From Pteria penguin (lineage: Eukaryota > Mollusca > Bivalvia > Pterioida > Pteriidae), in assembly GCA_035048485.1 (NCBI GenBank), contig CM068589.1, positions 1,652,001-1,716,000 of the forward strand: DNA of 64,000 nt, written 5' to 3'. A model generated the notes under the pieces. The model did no database searches. It saw only the letters and a list, made by a program, of their open reading frames with translations, and was not told the DNA's origin. Below are positions 38,918 through 49,797 of the stretch, piece by piece. The position numbers were made by a program, and so were the translations under genes. Positions within the stretch are counted from its first letter, which is position 1. Every line of letters starts with the position of its first letter.

Positions 38918-39065
38918 CCGTTTCACAAGGGGCAGACTTGTAATGGTTAAGCGCCTGTTTTGCTGTGCCAAAACTTTGAGTTCGATTCCCTGCTTCCATG
39001 TCACGTATAACCAGAAAATTGTTGAAAGCGACGTAAAACACCAACCAACCAACTAACCAACCAAC
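38918..39065 (+). mobile_element. tRNA-derived SINE, plus strand, (CCAA)n tail
   Basis: A tRNA-like head (TGTAATGGTTAAGCGCCTG, box B GAGTTCGATTCCC) is followed by GTTGAAAGCGACGTAAAACA and a CCAACCAACCAACTAACCAA tail. The head-plus-short-tail form with GCGACGTAAAACACCAACC is a common molluscan SINE layout. It sits about 400 bp upstream of the glycosyltransferase exon. Confidence 0.8.
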
Positions 39066-39426
39066 CAGCTGTTTTACAAGTCCATTCTCATGTATGCAGT
39101 TTACCATATAGGTGTTCTTGGGTGATAAGTTACGAAAAGGGAGAATAGTGATTCAACCTGAAAAACATAAGTCCAAAAACTTTTTCTTGACAAACTTTTC
39201 CGATAATTTGGGTTGGTGCACCCCACCCACCCGGGGTTTTTTTTATATCTACCTAATATAATAGAAAATACAGTGATATCAAGTTTATGTAAAATTTAAT
39301 TAGAATGAGTTGTGTTGTAGATCAAGAAAATGTCAAATCGAATTTTGATAAGTTTGCTGAAATAGCCAGACAACACTGAAAAGCTTATACATTAGAGTAA
39401 TGACAATATCTTTCAATTTTTTTCAG
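39066..39426. other. Upstream flank or intron of the glycosyltransferase gene
   Basis: AT-rich sequence ending in a good 3' splice acceptor (TTTCAATTTTTTTCAG, AG at 39425-39426). A 5' untranslated exon therefore probably lies further upstream. It was not located. Confidence 0.45.
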
Positions 39427-39456
39427 GTGAAGAGCTGCCACACGAGAGAGGAGCGG

Positions 39457-40494
39457 ATGTTACGCGATCTATGTAAATTACCGGTTTGCACAACATGGCT
39501 ACCGAGGCGGAAATTGTCGAAGCGTTCCCGCCTTGTCTTCGTTGTGACCGTCTTCTTCGTCATCGTAATTTTCCGAACTATTTCCGAAGAAAATATCTAC
39601 CTTTCGTATCCCGAGGAGTTCTTTTATCCTCTGGAGGTCGACATGAAAAACATTTCTCGCAAAATCTTGGCAGGAGAGAAAGTTGACATCGAACCGTTGA
39701 ATAAATTTTCGTTCCACTATGTATACAATCCACGACATCTATGTAACGGTTCCAGCATTTATTTATTAATTCTAATCAAATCTGATGTTCAACATAACAA
39801 ACTTCGGTCTGTGATAAGAAAAACTTTGCTGTATGATTTGTACATGAAGAAAGGATATCAAGATGTCCGAGTTGCCTTTCTACTCGGAAGTTCTCTGGAC
39901 CAGCAGTTTCTCATAGCTGATGAGAACTTAATATACGGCGACATCATTCAACAGGATTTTAAGGACGCTTATCGGAACAATACACTGAAGACAATGATGG
40001 GATTCGACTGGGTCTGCGAATTTTGTCGGAACGCAAAATATATTTTTTTCGTAGATGACGATATGATTGTGAATATAAAAATTTTACGGAAGTTTCTACA
40101 GGGCATTACGTCAGCAGAGGAAGCGACGTTATACTCGGGCTTGCTGGTGGTTAGGGGGCCGCCAGAGCGGACTCTGAACAACAAATGGTCCATCACAAGG
40201 CAACAATATCCATTCGACGTGTATCCTGACTATATCGCGGGGTGCTCGGTGATCATGTCTCAAAATACAGTACGAGCCTTCCGCTCTGTGTTCCCATACG
40301 TACAGTATTACCCGTTTGATGACGTGTATTTGGGATTTATCGCGCGAAAGCTTGACATCATTCCCCTTAGCAACAAGTTTCTAGAGAACGCTCATCGGAA
40401 GAACGTCAGTCGTTTACCGTACATGATCGCTAATCACGGATTTCATGACAGTGAACTCTACTACAAAACATACAGATCCCTATTCAGAACGTGA
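39457..40494 (+). CDS. GT31 beta-1,3-galactosyl/GlcNAc-transferase-like protein
   Basis: A predicted 345-residue type II Golgi membrane glycosyltransferase, adding a beta-1,3-linked sugar from a UDP-sugar to a glycan acceptor. A short basic cytosolic tail (RRKLSKRSR) precedes one membrane segment at about 26-39 (LVFVVTVFFVIVIF), then stem and catalytic domain. GT31 landmarks in order: LLILIKS (103-109), LRSVIRKTL (116-124), VAFLLG (139-144), YGDIIQQDF (160-168), the metal/UDP-binding DDD in FFVDDDM (200-202), YIAGCSVIMS (259-268) and PFDDVYLGFIARKL (286-299). The usual EDV of this family is DDV here. N-glycosylation sequons are at 65, 97, 174 and 316. An in-frame ATG at 39400 is rejected because it lies before a strong splice acceptor (AG at 39425-39426). 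The whole catalytic domain is in one exon. The donor and acceptor sugars cannot be told from sequence. Confidence 0.9.
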   Translation: MLRDLCKLPVCTTWLPRRKLSKRSRLVFVVTVFFVIVIFRTISEENIYLSYPEEFFYPLEVDMKNISRKILAGEKVDIEPLNKFSFHYVYNPRHLCNGSSIYLLILIKSDVQHNKLRSVIRKTLLYDLYMKKGYQDVRVAFLLGSSLDQQFLIADENLIYGDIIQQDFKDAYRNNTLKTMMGFDWVCEFCRNAKYIFFVDDDMIVNIKILRKFLQGITSAEEATLYSGLLVVRGPPERTLNNKWSITRQQYPFDVYPDYIAGCSVIMSQNTVRAFRSVFPYVQYYPFDDVYLGFIARKLDIIPLSNKFLENAHRKNVSRLPYMIANHGFHDSELYYKTYRSLFRT

Positions 40495-41203
40495 TGAAAA
40501 ATCTAAAGGCATTCCGAACAATTCCCTTTGCAATATGAAGAGAATGTTTGATTCCCGAGTTGTCCTACCCATGTAGCACTAGGGATCTAGAAAAAATCTA
40601 GAGTGAATCCGAATGTTATGTTAGGTTGGACTACGATGAGATCAGAGTGTTTTGCGAATAAGGACCGTGAGGAGGTCCGAATGCTATCTGAACGTGGACC
40701 TTCGAGTGATCGGAATGCTTGGTGACCTTATCACCGAAGTCCTTGATACCATATCTACCAAGGGACCAATCCACTTCATTGAAGTCTGCCCTCCTTTTAC
40801 AAAAGGCACTTATTTTTCAAATGAAATATTCTTCTTTATAGTGATTTTAAAATCTAGATAGTGATATTTTTGGGCGAGATGGATATATAAACACTACAGA
40901 TGGAATGCACGAAGTTTATCACACTTTCTCAATCAAAAATAGATAGTCCGAATTTGATAATTATATTTATAGCGTCTCCTGTGCACTCTTACAATAACAA
41001 ACAACGCTGTCTCGAGTGTTGTTTTGTTAACACATTACTTAAATCCATTGCAATCTCCACGTCTCCAAATCGTTTGATCACTGCGTAATGCCATCATCTC
41101 CTAAAACAGTTCCATCTTATACAAAACCTTTTTTTCACACAACAGGTCGTAATCAACGATAGCTTGTGGTCCTTACTCCTCTGACGTTGTAGGGTAGTTA
41201 CAT
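40495..41203. other. 3' flank of the glycosyltransferase gene
   Basis: Probable 3' UTR grading into intergenic sequence. No clear AATAAA was found close to the stop. A small inverted repeat, GATCTAGAAAAAATCTAGA, lies near 40587. Confidence 0.4.
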
Positions 41204-41939
41204 AGTCCGAGATACTCTGCCCTTCTCCCACTTTTGATATCGGCGGTTTGTTGGGAGAGGGTCGGAGAGACTTTGTTCATCAAATGTTGGAATTTTAGCA
41301 ATACCAACCGGGATCGGGACGTACAAGCCTCTGGTGATTAACAAGCGATTACACAGCGAACACGCAACCTATAATCCAATAAATGAACATTTAACTTACC
41401 CGATCGTAGCGATATCTTTTCCAAATAAGGTCTATAACATGTGCTACCTTCCATTTTTATCTGCAACACGACAATATTCTCATTTCGCCATTTGTGTGTA
41501 CAGTATGACGTCAGATCTCACAGAACGCGACTTTGCATACGTGACATTTCAGCAGCTGACACATTTTTTGTGACGAAAAACACGATGCAACCTCGTCACG
41601 AATGAGCAATGTCGCGTTCGGCGAGATCTGACGTCATACTCTATACACAAATGACGAAATGGAGAATCGCTTTGTGTGTTAAGATAAAACGACAGCTAGT
41701 AGAAGTTATAGATTTTATTTGGAAAAGATACTGCTATGATCGAGTAAGTTTTATGTTCATTTATTGGATTATAGGTTGCAAGTTCACTTGGCAAGCGTTT
41801 ATTTGTCGCCAGCGGCTTGTACATCGCGATACCGGCTGGTATTGCTGAAATTCCAAATGTTGATGAATAAAGTGTCTCTGACCCTGTCCTACAAACCGCC
41901 GATATTAAAAGTGGGAGAAGGGCAGAGTATCTCGGACTA
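41204..41939. mobile_element. Foldback transposon, copy 2 (intact, ~736 bp)
   Basis: The left end TAGTCCGAGATACTCTGCCC and right end GGGCAGAGTATCTCGGACTA are perfect inverted repeats. Complementarity continues inward for about 300 bp (CTCCCACTTTTGATATCGGC; CCAATAAATGAACAT; AACTTACCCGATCGTAGC; ATGACGTCAGATCTCAC) to a loop of about 100 bp. Flanks read GTAGTTACA on the left and, one base from the end, GTAGTTATG on the right. This may be a 7-9 bp target-site duplication and would suit a MULE or hAT-type mechanism. There is no transposase ORF. Small ORFs across the arms are stem sequence. Confidence 0.88.
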
Positions 41940-42889
41940 GGTAGTTATGTTGCATTTTCTTTTCCAGATACGGACAATTTGCGTAGGAAGTTTTACTAAG
42001 GTGATTTGTCTACCCCTAATTAGAACTCTCCCACATTCAGCATATCAGGGCTGGGTTTAAAAGCAAGATTATTCTTTGACTGACCCTATCTCATCATGGT
42101 CAATTGGCCATACAAATAAAAAAATAGAATTACATTAGCAGTAGTGCAAGAGTATTATACTATTCCTTTTCCACTTCCGGGGGACGACCTTAATAAACAA
42201 GGGGAAATAACACACCTTATTAAACTGTCCTACTAAATGCATGTTTTATTAGCGCCCCCTCTGAGATTATTCGTCAGAATGATTTTCATTTTTCTGTTTG
42301 TTAGAAGATGGGCTTCGCCGTCCGTTATCATCCGTTAGGCTGCGCTTGTGTACTATAAATTAGAAACGACGTTGAACGCTAGCAATCTTATGACGTCATA
42401 AGAACATTTCATTGTTCTTTACGTCATTTTTGCGGAAATACGTTTTATTTCCTTCCTTAACATGAGAAGCGCAGTTTATGGCGGCGAAGTCCATTGAATC
42501 TGCTTTATCCGTCTGCCAAACCATTTGTCTAAGGAAAAAGCGAGAGAAATCAGACATCTGTGTATTTTAATGTAACTTAATGTATACTCTGTCTTTAATT
42601 TTTGATCGTGGTAGACACGTGTATACTAAATTAGCATGCTAAAATAGCAATTTTCAGACCAAAACAGTCTCTCATTAAATACCGGACATACAATTTGTTG
42701 TCGTTCAAATTTCCCTCGCTTTATCATGACGTCACAATCTAAGCATTAACGTCATAATGAAAATTCTCCCAAAAAGTTGTTTGTCCGTCAAAAGGCCCCC
42801 TATACCATGTATAATATGTATTGTGTTACACTTTTACGTCGTATTTGCATATATATTTATTTGTTGTGTTTCATATTACTTGTGTGTTT
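41940..42889. other. Unique region, no gene recognised
   Basis: AT-rich sequence. It contains two perfect TGACGTCA palindromes (42391-42398, 42727-42734). Confidence 0.5.
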
Positions 42890-42902
42890 ATATGTTTGCT
42901 AG

Positions 42903-42962
42903 CACACTTTTTAGTCCGTCCAGTGTCACATGTTAGCGCACTTTTTAGTCCGTCCGTTGTCG
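42903..42962. repeat. 34-bp tandem duplication
   Basis: CACTTTTTAGTCCGTCC occurs at 42905 and 42939, each preceded by a TTAGCGCA/CTAGCACA segment. Confidence 0.85.
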
Positions 42963-43410
42963 ATTTGCACATTTACATCTTTAATCTTCTAAAATCACTT
43001 GGCCAATATTCGGAACTACCTCGTTTTTCCTCTGGAAAAAAAAATTGAAAAAAAAATAAACAAACAAAATGAAAATAAACTCGGATTCAACTCGGCAGAC
43101 TTGTTAGAAATGGGTCTTCGTTGTTATGGACGACAGACGACTGTGTATAGCATGCAGTGATATGGAGTGGCAATTGTCACCTTTTAAGGGTCATTAACCG
43201 TTCAACTACCAAGAGCTTTTGTATGCAATAGTAAATTATTTAGACATTTCACATCAAATAGAACCTATACACCGCATAACATTTTCACTTATTCGATGTA
43301 AAGGACGAGGAGTTCCGAATGACTCGGCCAAGTCTATCCGAGCTAAGCATGGCTTATCATGGTCGAAAGTATATATATACCATCGAACCATCTTCATTTG
43401 TTTCTGGTGT
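42963..43410. other. Unique region
   Basis: No gene recognised. An A-rich tract (AAAAAAAAATTGAAAAAAAA) lies at about 43037-43057. Confidence 0.45.
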
Positions 43411-43556
43411 TAATACACCGATCCATTTTCAATTTATGACATGACAGCGCTAAATTTTATTGTTATGGCGCCATGTTAGGTTGGACATTTGATATTGACG
43501 TCATAGGTATTCCGCGTCATGTTACTGTCTTGTAAAAAAAATGGATCGGTGTATTA
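43411..43556. mobile_element. Small MITE-like element (146 bp) with 19-bp perfect TIRs
   Basis: TAATACACCGATCCATTTT at 43411 is the exact reverse complement of AAAATGGATCGGTGTATTA ending at 43556. The interior is non-coding and contains TGACGTCA at 43496. The ends begin with TA, consistent with a TA target duplication. Confidence 0.7.
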
Positions 43557-43684
43557 CTGTTGCTGATTGGTCACTCCTAAGATATTTTCATCATTATTTC
43601 GGTGTTACGGCCGATGTATTACTGATGCTGATCGGTCAATCCCTTAAGACATTTTCATTATTTTTACGGTGTTACGGCCGATGA
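43549..43684. repeat. ~65-bp tandem duplication
   Basis: GTATTACTGTTGCTGATTGG and GTATTACTGATGCTGATCGG each head a copy. Both end CGGTGTTACGGCCGATG. The first copy starts inside the right TIR of the MITE at 43411-43556. Confidence 0.8.
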
Positions 43685-43854
43685 TGGCACGTCATTGAAA
43701 TTTCTTCACAACTTGGGGTCACTCTGATGTACGGATAACAGAATCCGGCATAGACTGTCACTACGTAAGTGAAGTAGTCGTGGCGTGACGTGGAACAACG
43801 AACAAAAGCAGTGAGCAGGCATATTGATTCATTGTATATTTTCCTAACATTTTG

Positions 43855-43914
43855 GAACTGTACAGCATTCCTGACCCTAATCCTGAACTGTACAGCATTC
43901 CTGACCCTAATCCT
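43855..43914. repeat. 30-bp perfect tandem duplication
   Basis: GAACTGTACAGCATTCCTGA plus CCCTAATCCT occurs twice in direct succession without mismatch. Confidence 0.95.
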
Positions 43915-44559
43915 GAATTGGCACTGATTGCGCATATCCACTTACCCAGTTGATTGCGTACTTACCGTCATGTAAAAAAATCATGAGAATCAATACCTTT
44001 AAGCTCAGCGTGTAAACAATGTCGTCCATTGAATTACATCTTTTTAACCATTAAAGTTTCAAGAACTTTAAACCTTCCAAACAAGAGAGCGGAGGACTTG
44101 CATATTGTTATGTTAACAGTGTTTATTGTTTTGTAATGCCAAAATACGCCCTTCATGTCCTCCAGTACCCCCCAAAACAGTTGCCATAGATCTCCTTAGA
44201 ATGATCACGTGGCCGATATCCAATCATAATGATTACCTCAAGAGTTATATATACCTTCCAGTATTTAAAGAATCAAATGTTTCCGTCGCCATAAAAAAGT
44301 CACATGACTACAATCATATATATGTATACATTTCCTAATGTTTCTTATTTAATCCAATCAAGATCATTTCAGTATTTCACCAAAGTGCAGAATCACTTTG
44401 CGAAATTCAACTAATCAAAACTGTTTTATTGTTACTTCAATTATTAATATGTTTATGTATATCAGACCAGTATGTGTAGACTGTTTTCCTCAGTAGATAA
44501 ATTTCTTGACGTATAGTCTTCAGGTAGCAATTGTGAGGTAGGAAAAACTCCCACCACAG
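43915..44559. other. Unique region
   Basis: No gene recognised; AT-rich. Confidence 0.45.
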
Positions 44560-44745
44560 CATTTGCTCCCTCATGTTATCTCGCAATTATCTCATTTGCT
44601 CCTTCATATTATCTCGCAGTTATCTCATTTACTCCCTCATGTTATCTCGCAATTATTTCATTTGCTCCCTCATATTATATCGCAATCATCTCATTTGCTC
44701 CCTCATATTATCTTGCAATTATCTCACTTATAATGCATTCGCGAG
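44560..44745. repeat. 33-bp tandem array (~5-6 copies)
   Basis: CATTTGCTCCCTCATATTAT plus CTCGCAATTATCT repeats at 33 bp (44560, 44593), with mild divergence. Confidence 0.92.
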
Positions 44746-45585
44746 AATATAAGGAATTTTTTTTCAGTTTTAGTTAAATCGTGTAGTACATTGTACACAA
44801 ATGGTACGTTTGTAAGTGATATTTAATGTTTAGTGGACTCTGTGCGACAATATGACCCAGTTCTATGTGTGTCATTGTATGATCAGTGTCGTATTGAAGG
44901 ACAAGTCCTGCTATTCGGTACTACTCGGTACTCTTCGCCCATTTCCGTCGCACACTTGAAAATAAGACCTGGAGAAAATACTAGCCATATGTCCAAAACT
45001 TTTGTTATCACATGACCTAAAAATTTCAGGTGCTGCTTGCGTTGCATGTATTGAAATTAAATGTACTCCTTTCAACGCTTCAAAAGGCACCCCCCCCCCC
45101 CAAAAAATTAAATGAATGAATGAATAAAGAAAATACAATAAAATCACTTTTTGGAGGATTGCAAAGCAATTACGGTCGATAAATTGGCGATGACAGTCCG
45201 TCTGTCTGTCTGTCAACACTTTGATGAAGTGTTATACTAAAGTTTAAAACATTTATTATATTTACACCATTAAAACAAAAGTTTCTGGTAGTAATTATGT
45301 CCTGTTTTATAGGGGGGGGGGGGGTATTTGATACCCCACTTCTCTATATTCTTCCACTAATTTGCTCAAATCGTACATTTTGACTACGCTTGCCTCCAAG
45401 CATTTTCTCAAAGAGCTCGACGAAAAAGGGTGAGGAGTTCCGATTTACTGTAAAACTCGTAAGTATATCACAAAATACGAGTTTCCGCTAAACATTTGTT
45501 GATATTACTTACAATACAAGTACTCTCCCACTACCGTCTTGGTGTTTTATGTAGTTTGTCAGTTTGTAGTAGACACAAGGATCTA
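44746..45585. other. Unique region with homopolymers
   Basis: Contains a C10 run near 45090, a short (CTGT)4 near 45198 and a G11-12 run near 45313. No gene supported. Confidence 0.45.
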
Positions 45586-45588
45586 TAT

Positions 45589-46449
45589 CCAGTGGCGGAT
45601 ACAGAACGGGAAAGGAGGGTGTTCGTTTGGAAAGTAGTCATGCAATGTGTGTTTATGTTCTTTTTTTCATTGTTTGATTTTACACAAAGAAAAATAAACA
45701 GTTTACTTACTCTCTATGAATTTTGTCATGAATTTTCCCTCATCTACATGTACATTTATTTTCCACAATTGATGTCTGTGTCCTGAAGTAGCTATTATGA
45801 ATCTATGCATACTGCAGGCATCCATATGTTTCCGAAAAATATACGGAACATAAAATGTATCGAAAGTAAGCCAACATGGCACATATTTGGTCCCTAATGA
45901 GTGGCGGATCCTGGATTTCCGAAAGAGGGGGGGGGGCATATGTGTTAGCCAAACTACTCGGCCATTTTTGGTGCCAGATTTGGATTTTACTTGTAGATAT
46001 GTGGCGTTCTCATTTCCGAAAAATACGAAATCCCGAATAAGGCCTTTGACTTTACTTTAGTCTATATTGGATTCTGGAATGTGCCACTCAAGGTTCGGAT
46101 GCGCCATTGCAGTGTTGATCATAGATCTTGAATCTGCTTTCGATGTGACAATTGTCTTTAAAACAGCCTAAACAGTGCAAATAACATGTCTTCACTCAAT
46201 TTTGGAAATAAATCATGTGATAGTTATAGTTCTCAAGCTTCATATCTCTATGTTCTCTTTTTCATTATTTGATTTTGCACCAAAAATTTACTTCATAATG
46301 CACCACTATGCCAGTGTTTTCGTCGTAATAAACGCCTTGTCAGCAGTTTTGATAATCCATGTGTGTGGACCATGTGTGTGGACCATGGCTGTAAGTTCTC
46401 TGCAATATCGCTGTTACTTATCTCTAAGGGAGGATGAGGTTCTGTACGT
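45589..46449. mobile_element. Diverged transposon fragments with GTGGCGGAT ends
   Basis: CAGTGGCGGATACAGAACG at 45591 and GAGTGGCGGATCCTGGATTT near 45900 resemble the GTGGCGGATCCAG start of transposons common in invertebrate genomes. GTGCACGGATCCAGAGGGG near 46454 is a third, same-direction match. Internal pieces recur too: TATGTTCTTTTTTTCATTGT (about 45653) and TATGTTCTCTTTTTCATTAT (about 46249), both followed by TGATTTT. These are old, partial copies without coding capacity. Confidence 0.45.
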
Positions 46450-47118
46450 GCGTGCACGGATCCAGAGGGGTAGACCGGGGGTCTGGACCCATCCTGAGAG
46501 GGGTAGACCGGGGGTCTGGACCCACCCTGAGAGGGGTAGACCGGGGGTCTGGACCCACCCTGAGAGGGATGGACCGGGTCTGGACCCACCCTGAGAGGAG
46601 TAGACTGGGGTCTGGACCCACCCTGAGAGGGGTAGACCGGGGGTCTGGACCCACCCTGAGAGGAGTAGACCAGGGGTCTGGACCCACCCTGAGAGGGGTG
46701 GACTGGGGGTCTGGACCCACCCTGAGAGGGGTAGACCGGGGGTCTGGACCCACCCTGAGAGGGGTAGACCGGGGGTCTGGACCCACCCTGAAAGGGGTGG
46801 ACTGGGGGTCTGGACCCACCCTGAGAGGGGTGGACTGGGGGTCTGTACCCACCCTGAGAGGGGTAGACCGGGGGTCTGGACCCACCCTGAGAGGGGTGGA
46901 CTGGGGGTCTGGACCCACCCTGAGAGGGGTGGACTGGGGGTCTGGACCCACCCTGAGAGGGGTAGACCGGGGGTCTGGACCCACCCTGAGAGGGGTGGAC
47001 TGGGGGTCTGGACCCACCCTGAGAGGGGTGGACCAGGGGTCTGGACCCACCCTGAGAGGGGTGGACGGGGGTCTGGACCCACCCTGAGAGGGGTGGACGG
47101 GGGTCTGAACCCACCCTA
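46450..47118. repeat. 33-bp G-rich tandem array (~20 copies)
   Basis: TAGACCGGGGGTCTGGACCC plus ACCCTGAGAGGGG repeats at 33 bp. TAGACCGGGG alternates with TGGACTGGGG, GTAGACCAGGGG and others. The unit is a multiple of three, so several frames on both strands are open, but all are pure repeat. The first unit starts from CGGATCCAGAGGGG, a transposon-end-like sequence. GGGTCTGGACCC is a near palindrome. Confidence 0.97.
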
Positions 47119-47861
47119 AGATTCGAAAAATGATTTTTCTTGTTATTTTTCTATGTAAAATAACAAGAACATGGATGGATCTCCTCTTAGAAAATTGATT
47201 AGAGTCTCATACCTGCTTCGCTCGTCAAGCGTACACGTATTGGTTGATTTTTTCCCTGTGATTTTTTAAGCTGAAACTTAACTTGTACCTTGTGGTAATT
47301 TTTTACGCAGATAACAGTAGATATCCATGTACCAACTGACCCTGACTAGAGTCATGTAAGCGTTTTGACTACCCTAAGTCCTGCCCGGGATGAAAAATCC
47401 CAGGCATCTGACTGGATATAAATGCCAGGTTCATCTTTTTGATTGAAATGCTATTTATGGTCTATCTGTTGACAGGTGACAATATTAAAATTTATTTATT
47501 GAGTCAGTATTCTTTATATCAAGGGTCAAGGTATTTTCAGCAAGCACATTTTCTGCGGACTGAGGGTAAATTCAAACAAGGCAAATTTTGAAAATGAAAA
47601 GCCACGGCGAGGTATAGTTGTTTTGGTGTTTTTACTTTAGTGGGGGCCTCTCTGTTTATTGAAATGTAAAAGAAGCTTAAAATGATCCTCTTTTTTTTAT
47701 AGAAACTTCTCCATTCATTAACATGTAGCCCTATGGAAATAACTGCTACATTGATACCAATAAGTGCTTCCTGTTTCCACGTCTTTTTGTGACGGAGTGA
47801 TACTAGCGACTTTGTACTCGAGAAAACCATTTTGATTTTATCAAAGCATTACGTAAGATGT
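47119..47861. other. Unique region with a short perfect hairpin
   Basis: A stem CTTGTTATTTT / AAAATAACAAG with a 7-nt loop lies at 47139-47167, just after the 33-bp array. No gene recognised. Confidence 0.5.
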
Positions 47862-49797
47862 AAGTCTGGTCTCCAGGAATACTAACCAGGAAGTATGTAG
47901 TCAGGTCTCTGGGACTACTATCCAGGGAGTATGTAATCAGGTCTCTTGGATTACTATCCAAGGGGTATGTAGTCAGGTCTCTCGGACTACTATCCAGGGA
48001 GTATGTAATCAGGTCTCTTGGACTACTATCCAGGGAGTATGTAATCAGGTCTCTTGGACTACTATCCAGGGAGTATGTAATCAGGTCTCTCGGACTACTA
48101 TCCAGGGAGTATGTAATCAGGTCTCTTGGACTACTATCCAGGGAGTATGTAGTCAGGTCTCTCGAACTACTATCCAGGGAGTATGTAATCAGGTCTCTCG
48201 GAATACTAACCAGGAAGTATGTAGTCAGGTCTCTCGGACTACTATCCAAGAAGTATGTAGTCAGGTCTCTCGGACTACTATCCAGGGAGTATTTAGTCAG
48301 GTCTCTCGGACTACTATCCAGGGAGTATTTAGTCAGGTCTCCTGGACTACTATCCAGGAAGTATGTAATCAGGTCTCTTGGACTACTATCAAGGAAGTAT
48401 TTAGTCAGGTCTCTCGGAATACTATTCAGAGAGTAAGAAGTCAGGTGTTTCGGACTGCTATACAGAGAGTATTTAGTCTGGTTTCTCGGACTGTTATTCA
48501 CAGAGTATTTAGTCAGTCAGGTCTCTTGGACTTCTATCCAGGGAGTATTTAGTCGGGTCTGTCGCACTGTTATTCAGCGTGTATGTAGTCAGCTCTCTAA
48601 GACTGCTATTCAGGAAGTCAGGAGTATTTAGTCAGGTGTCTCGAATTGCTTTCTAGAGAGTATTTAGTCTGGACTTTCAGACTACTATCCAGGAAGTATT
48701 TTAGTCAGATCTCTCGGACTGCTATTCAGGGAATATGTAATTAGGTCTCTAAGACTGCTATCCAAGTATTATTTAGTCAGGTATCTCGGACTGCTATCCA
48801 GAGAGAATTTAGTCAAGTATCTCGGACTGCTATCCAGGGAGTATTTAGTCAGGTCTCTCGGACAGCTATCCAGGAAGTATGAAGTCTGGTCGCTCGGACT
48901 GCTATCCAGATAGTTTGTAGTCAGGTCTCTCGAATTGCTATCCAGGGAGTATTTAGTTAGGTCTCTCAGATAGCTATCCAGATAGTTTGTTGTCAGGTCT
49001 CTCGAACTGCTATCCAGGGAGTATTTAGTCAGGTCTCTCGGACAGCTATCCAGGGAGTATGAAGTCTGGTCGCTCAGACAGCTACCCAGAAGGTATTTAG
49101 TCAGGTGTCTTGGACTGCTATCCAGGGAGTATTTAGTCAGGTCTCTCGGACTGCTATCCAGGGAGTATTTAGTCAGGTCTCTCGGACTGCTATCCAGGGA
49201 GAGGGAGTATTTAGTCAGGTCTCTAGGACTGCTATCCAGGGAGTATTTAGTCAGGTCTCTCGGACTGCTATCCAGGGAGTATTTAGTCAGGTCTCTCGGA
49301 CTACTATCCAGGGAGTATTTAGTCAGGTCTCTCGGACTGCTATCCAGGGAGTATTTAGTCAGGTCTCTTGGACTGCTTTCCATAGAGTATTTAGTCAGGT
49401 CTCTCGGACTACTATCCAGGGAGTATTTAGTCAGGTCTCTCGGACTGCTTTCCATAGAGTATTTAGTCAGGTCTCTCGGACTGCTATCCAGGGAGTATTT
49501 AGTCAGGTCTCTTGGACTGCTATCCAGGGAGTATTTAGTTAGGTCTCTCGGACTGCTATCCATGGAGTATTTAGTCAGGTCTCTTGGACTGCTTCCCATA
49601 GAGTATTTAGTCAGGTCTCTCGGACTACTATCCAGGGAGTATTTAGTCAGGTCTCTCGGACTGCTTTCCATAGAGTATTTAGTCAGGTCTCTCGGACTGC
49701 TTTCCATAGAGTATTTAGTCAGGTCTCTCGGACTGCTATCCAGGGAGTATTTAGTCAGGTCTCTCGGACTGCTATCCAGGGAGTATTTAGTCAGGTC
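47862..49797. repeat. 36-bp tandem array (~53 copies), two subarrays
   Basis: GGAGTATTTAGTCAGGTCTC plus TCGGACTGCTATCCAG makes a 36-bp unit. From 47862 to about 48420 the units read GTATGTAATCAGGTCTC with GGACTACTATCC. A diverged middle (48420-48770) separates these from the second block (48770-49797), which is GTATTTAGTCAGG with GGACTGCTATCC. One unit near 49203 has a 6-bp expansion (GGGAGAGGGAG). The stop-free minus-strand frame (DSSPRDLTKYSL) is repeat-derived. Confidence 0.96.

Noticed and set aside
38731..38943. Small plus-strand ORF upstream of the glycosyltransferase
   Set aside because: It lies across two SINE copies and is explained by them.
39400..39456. Upstream ATG of the glycosyltransferase frame
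   Set aside because: It is in-frame but overlaps a polypyrimidine tract and AG acceptor (TTTTTTTCAG ending at 39426), so it is most likely intronic. The next ATG at 39457 gives a normal type II membrane protein.
41334..41848. ORFs in the 41-kb region and at 29358-29636
   Set aside because: They are the arms and loop of the foldback element read as protein. Similar peptides come from both copies for that reason.
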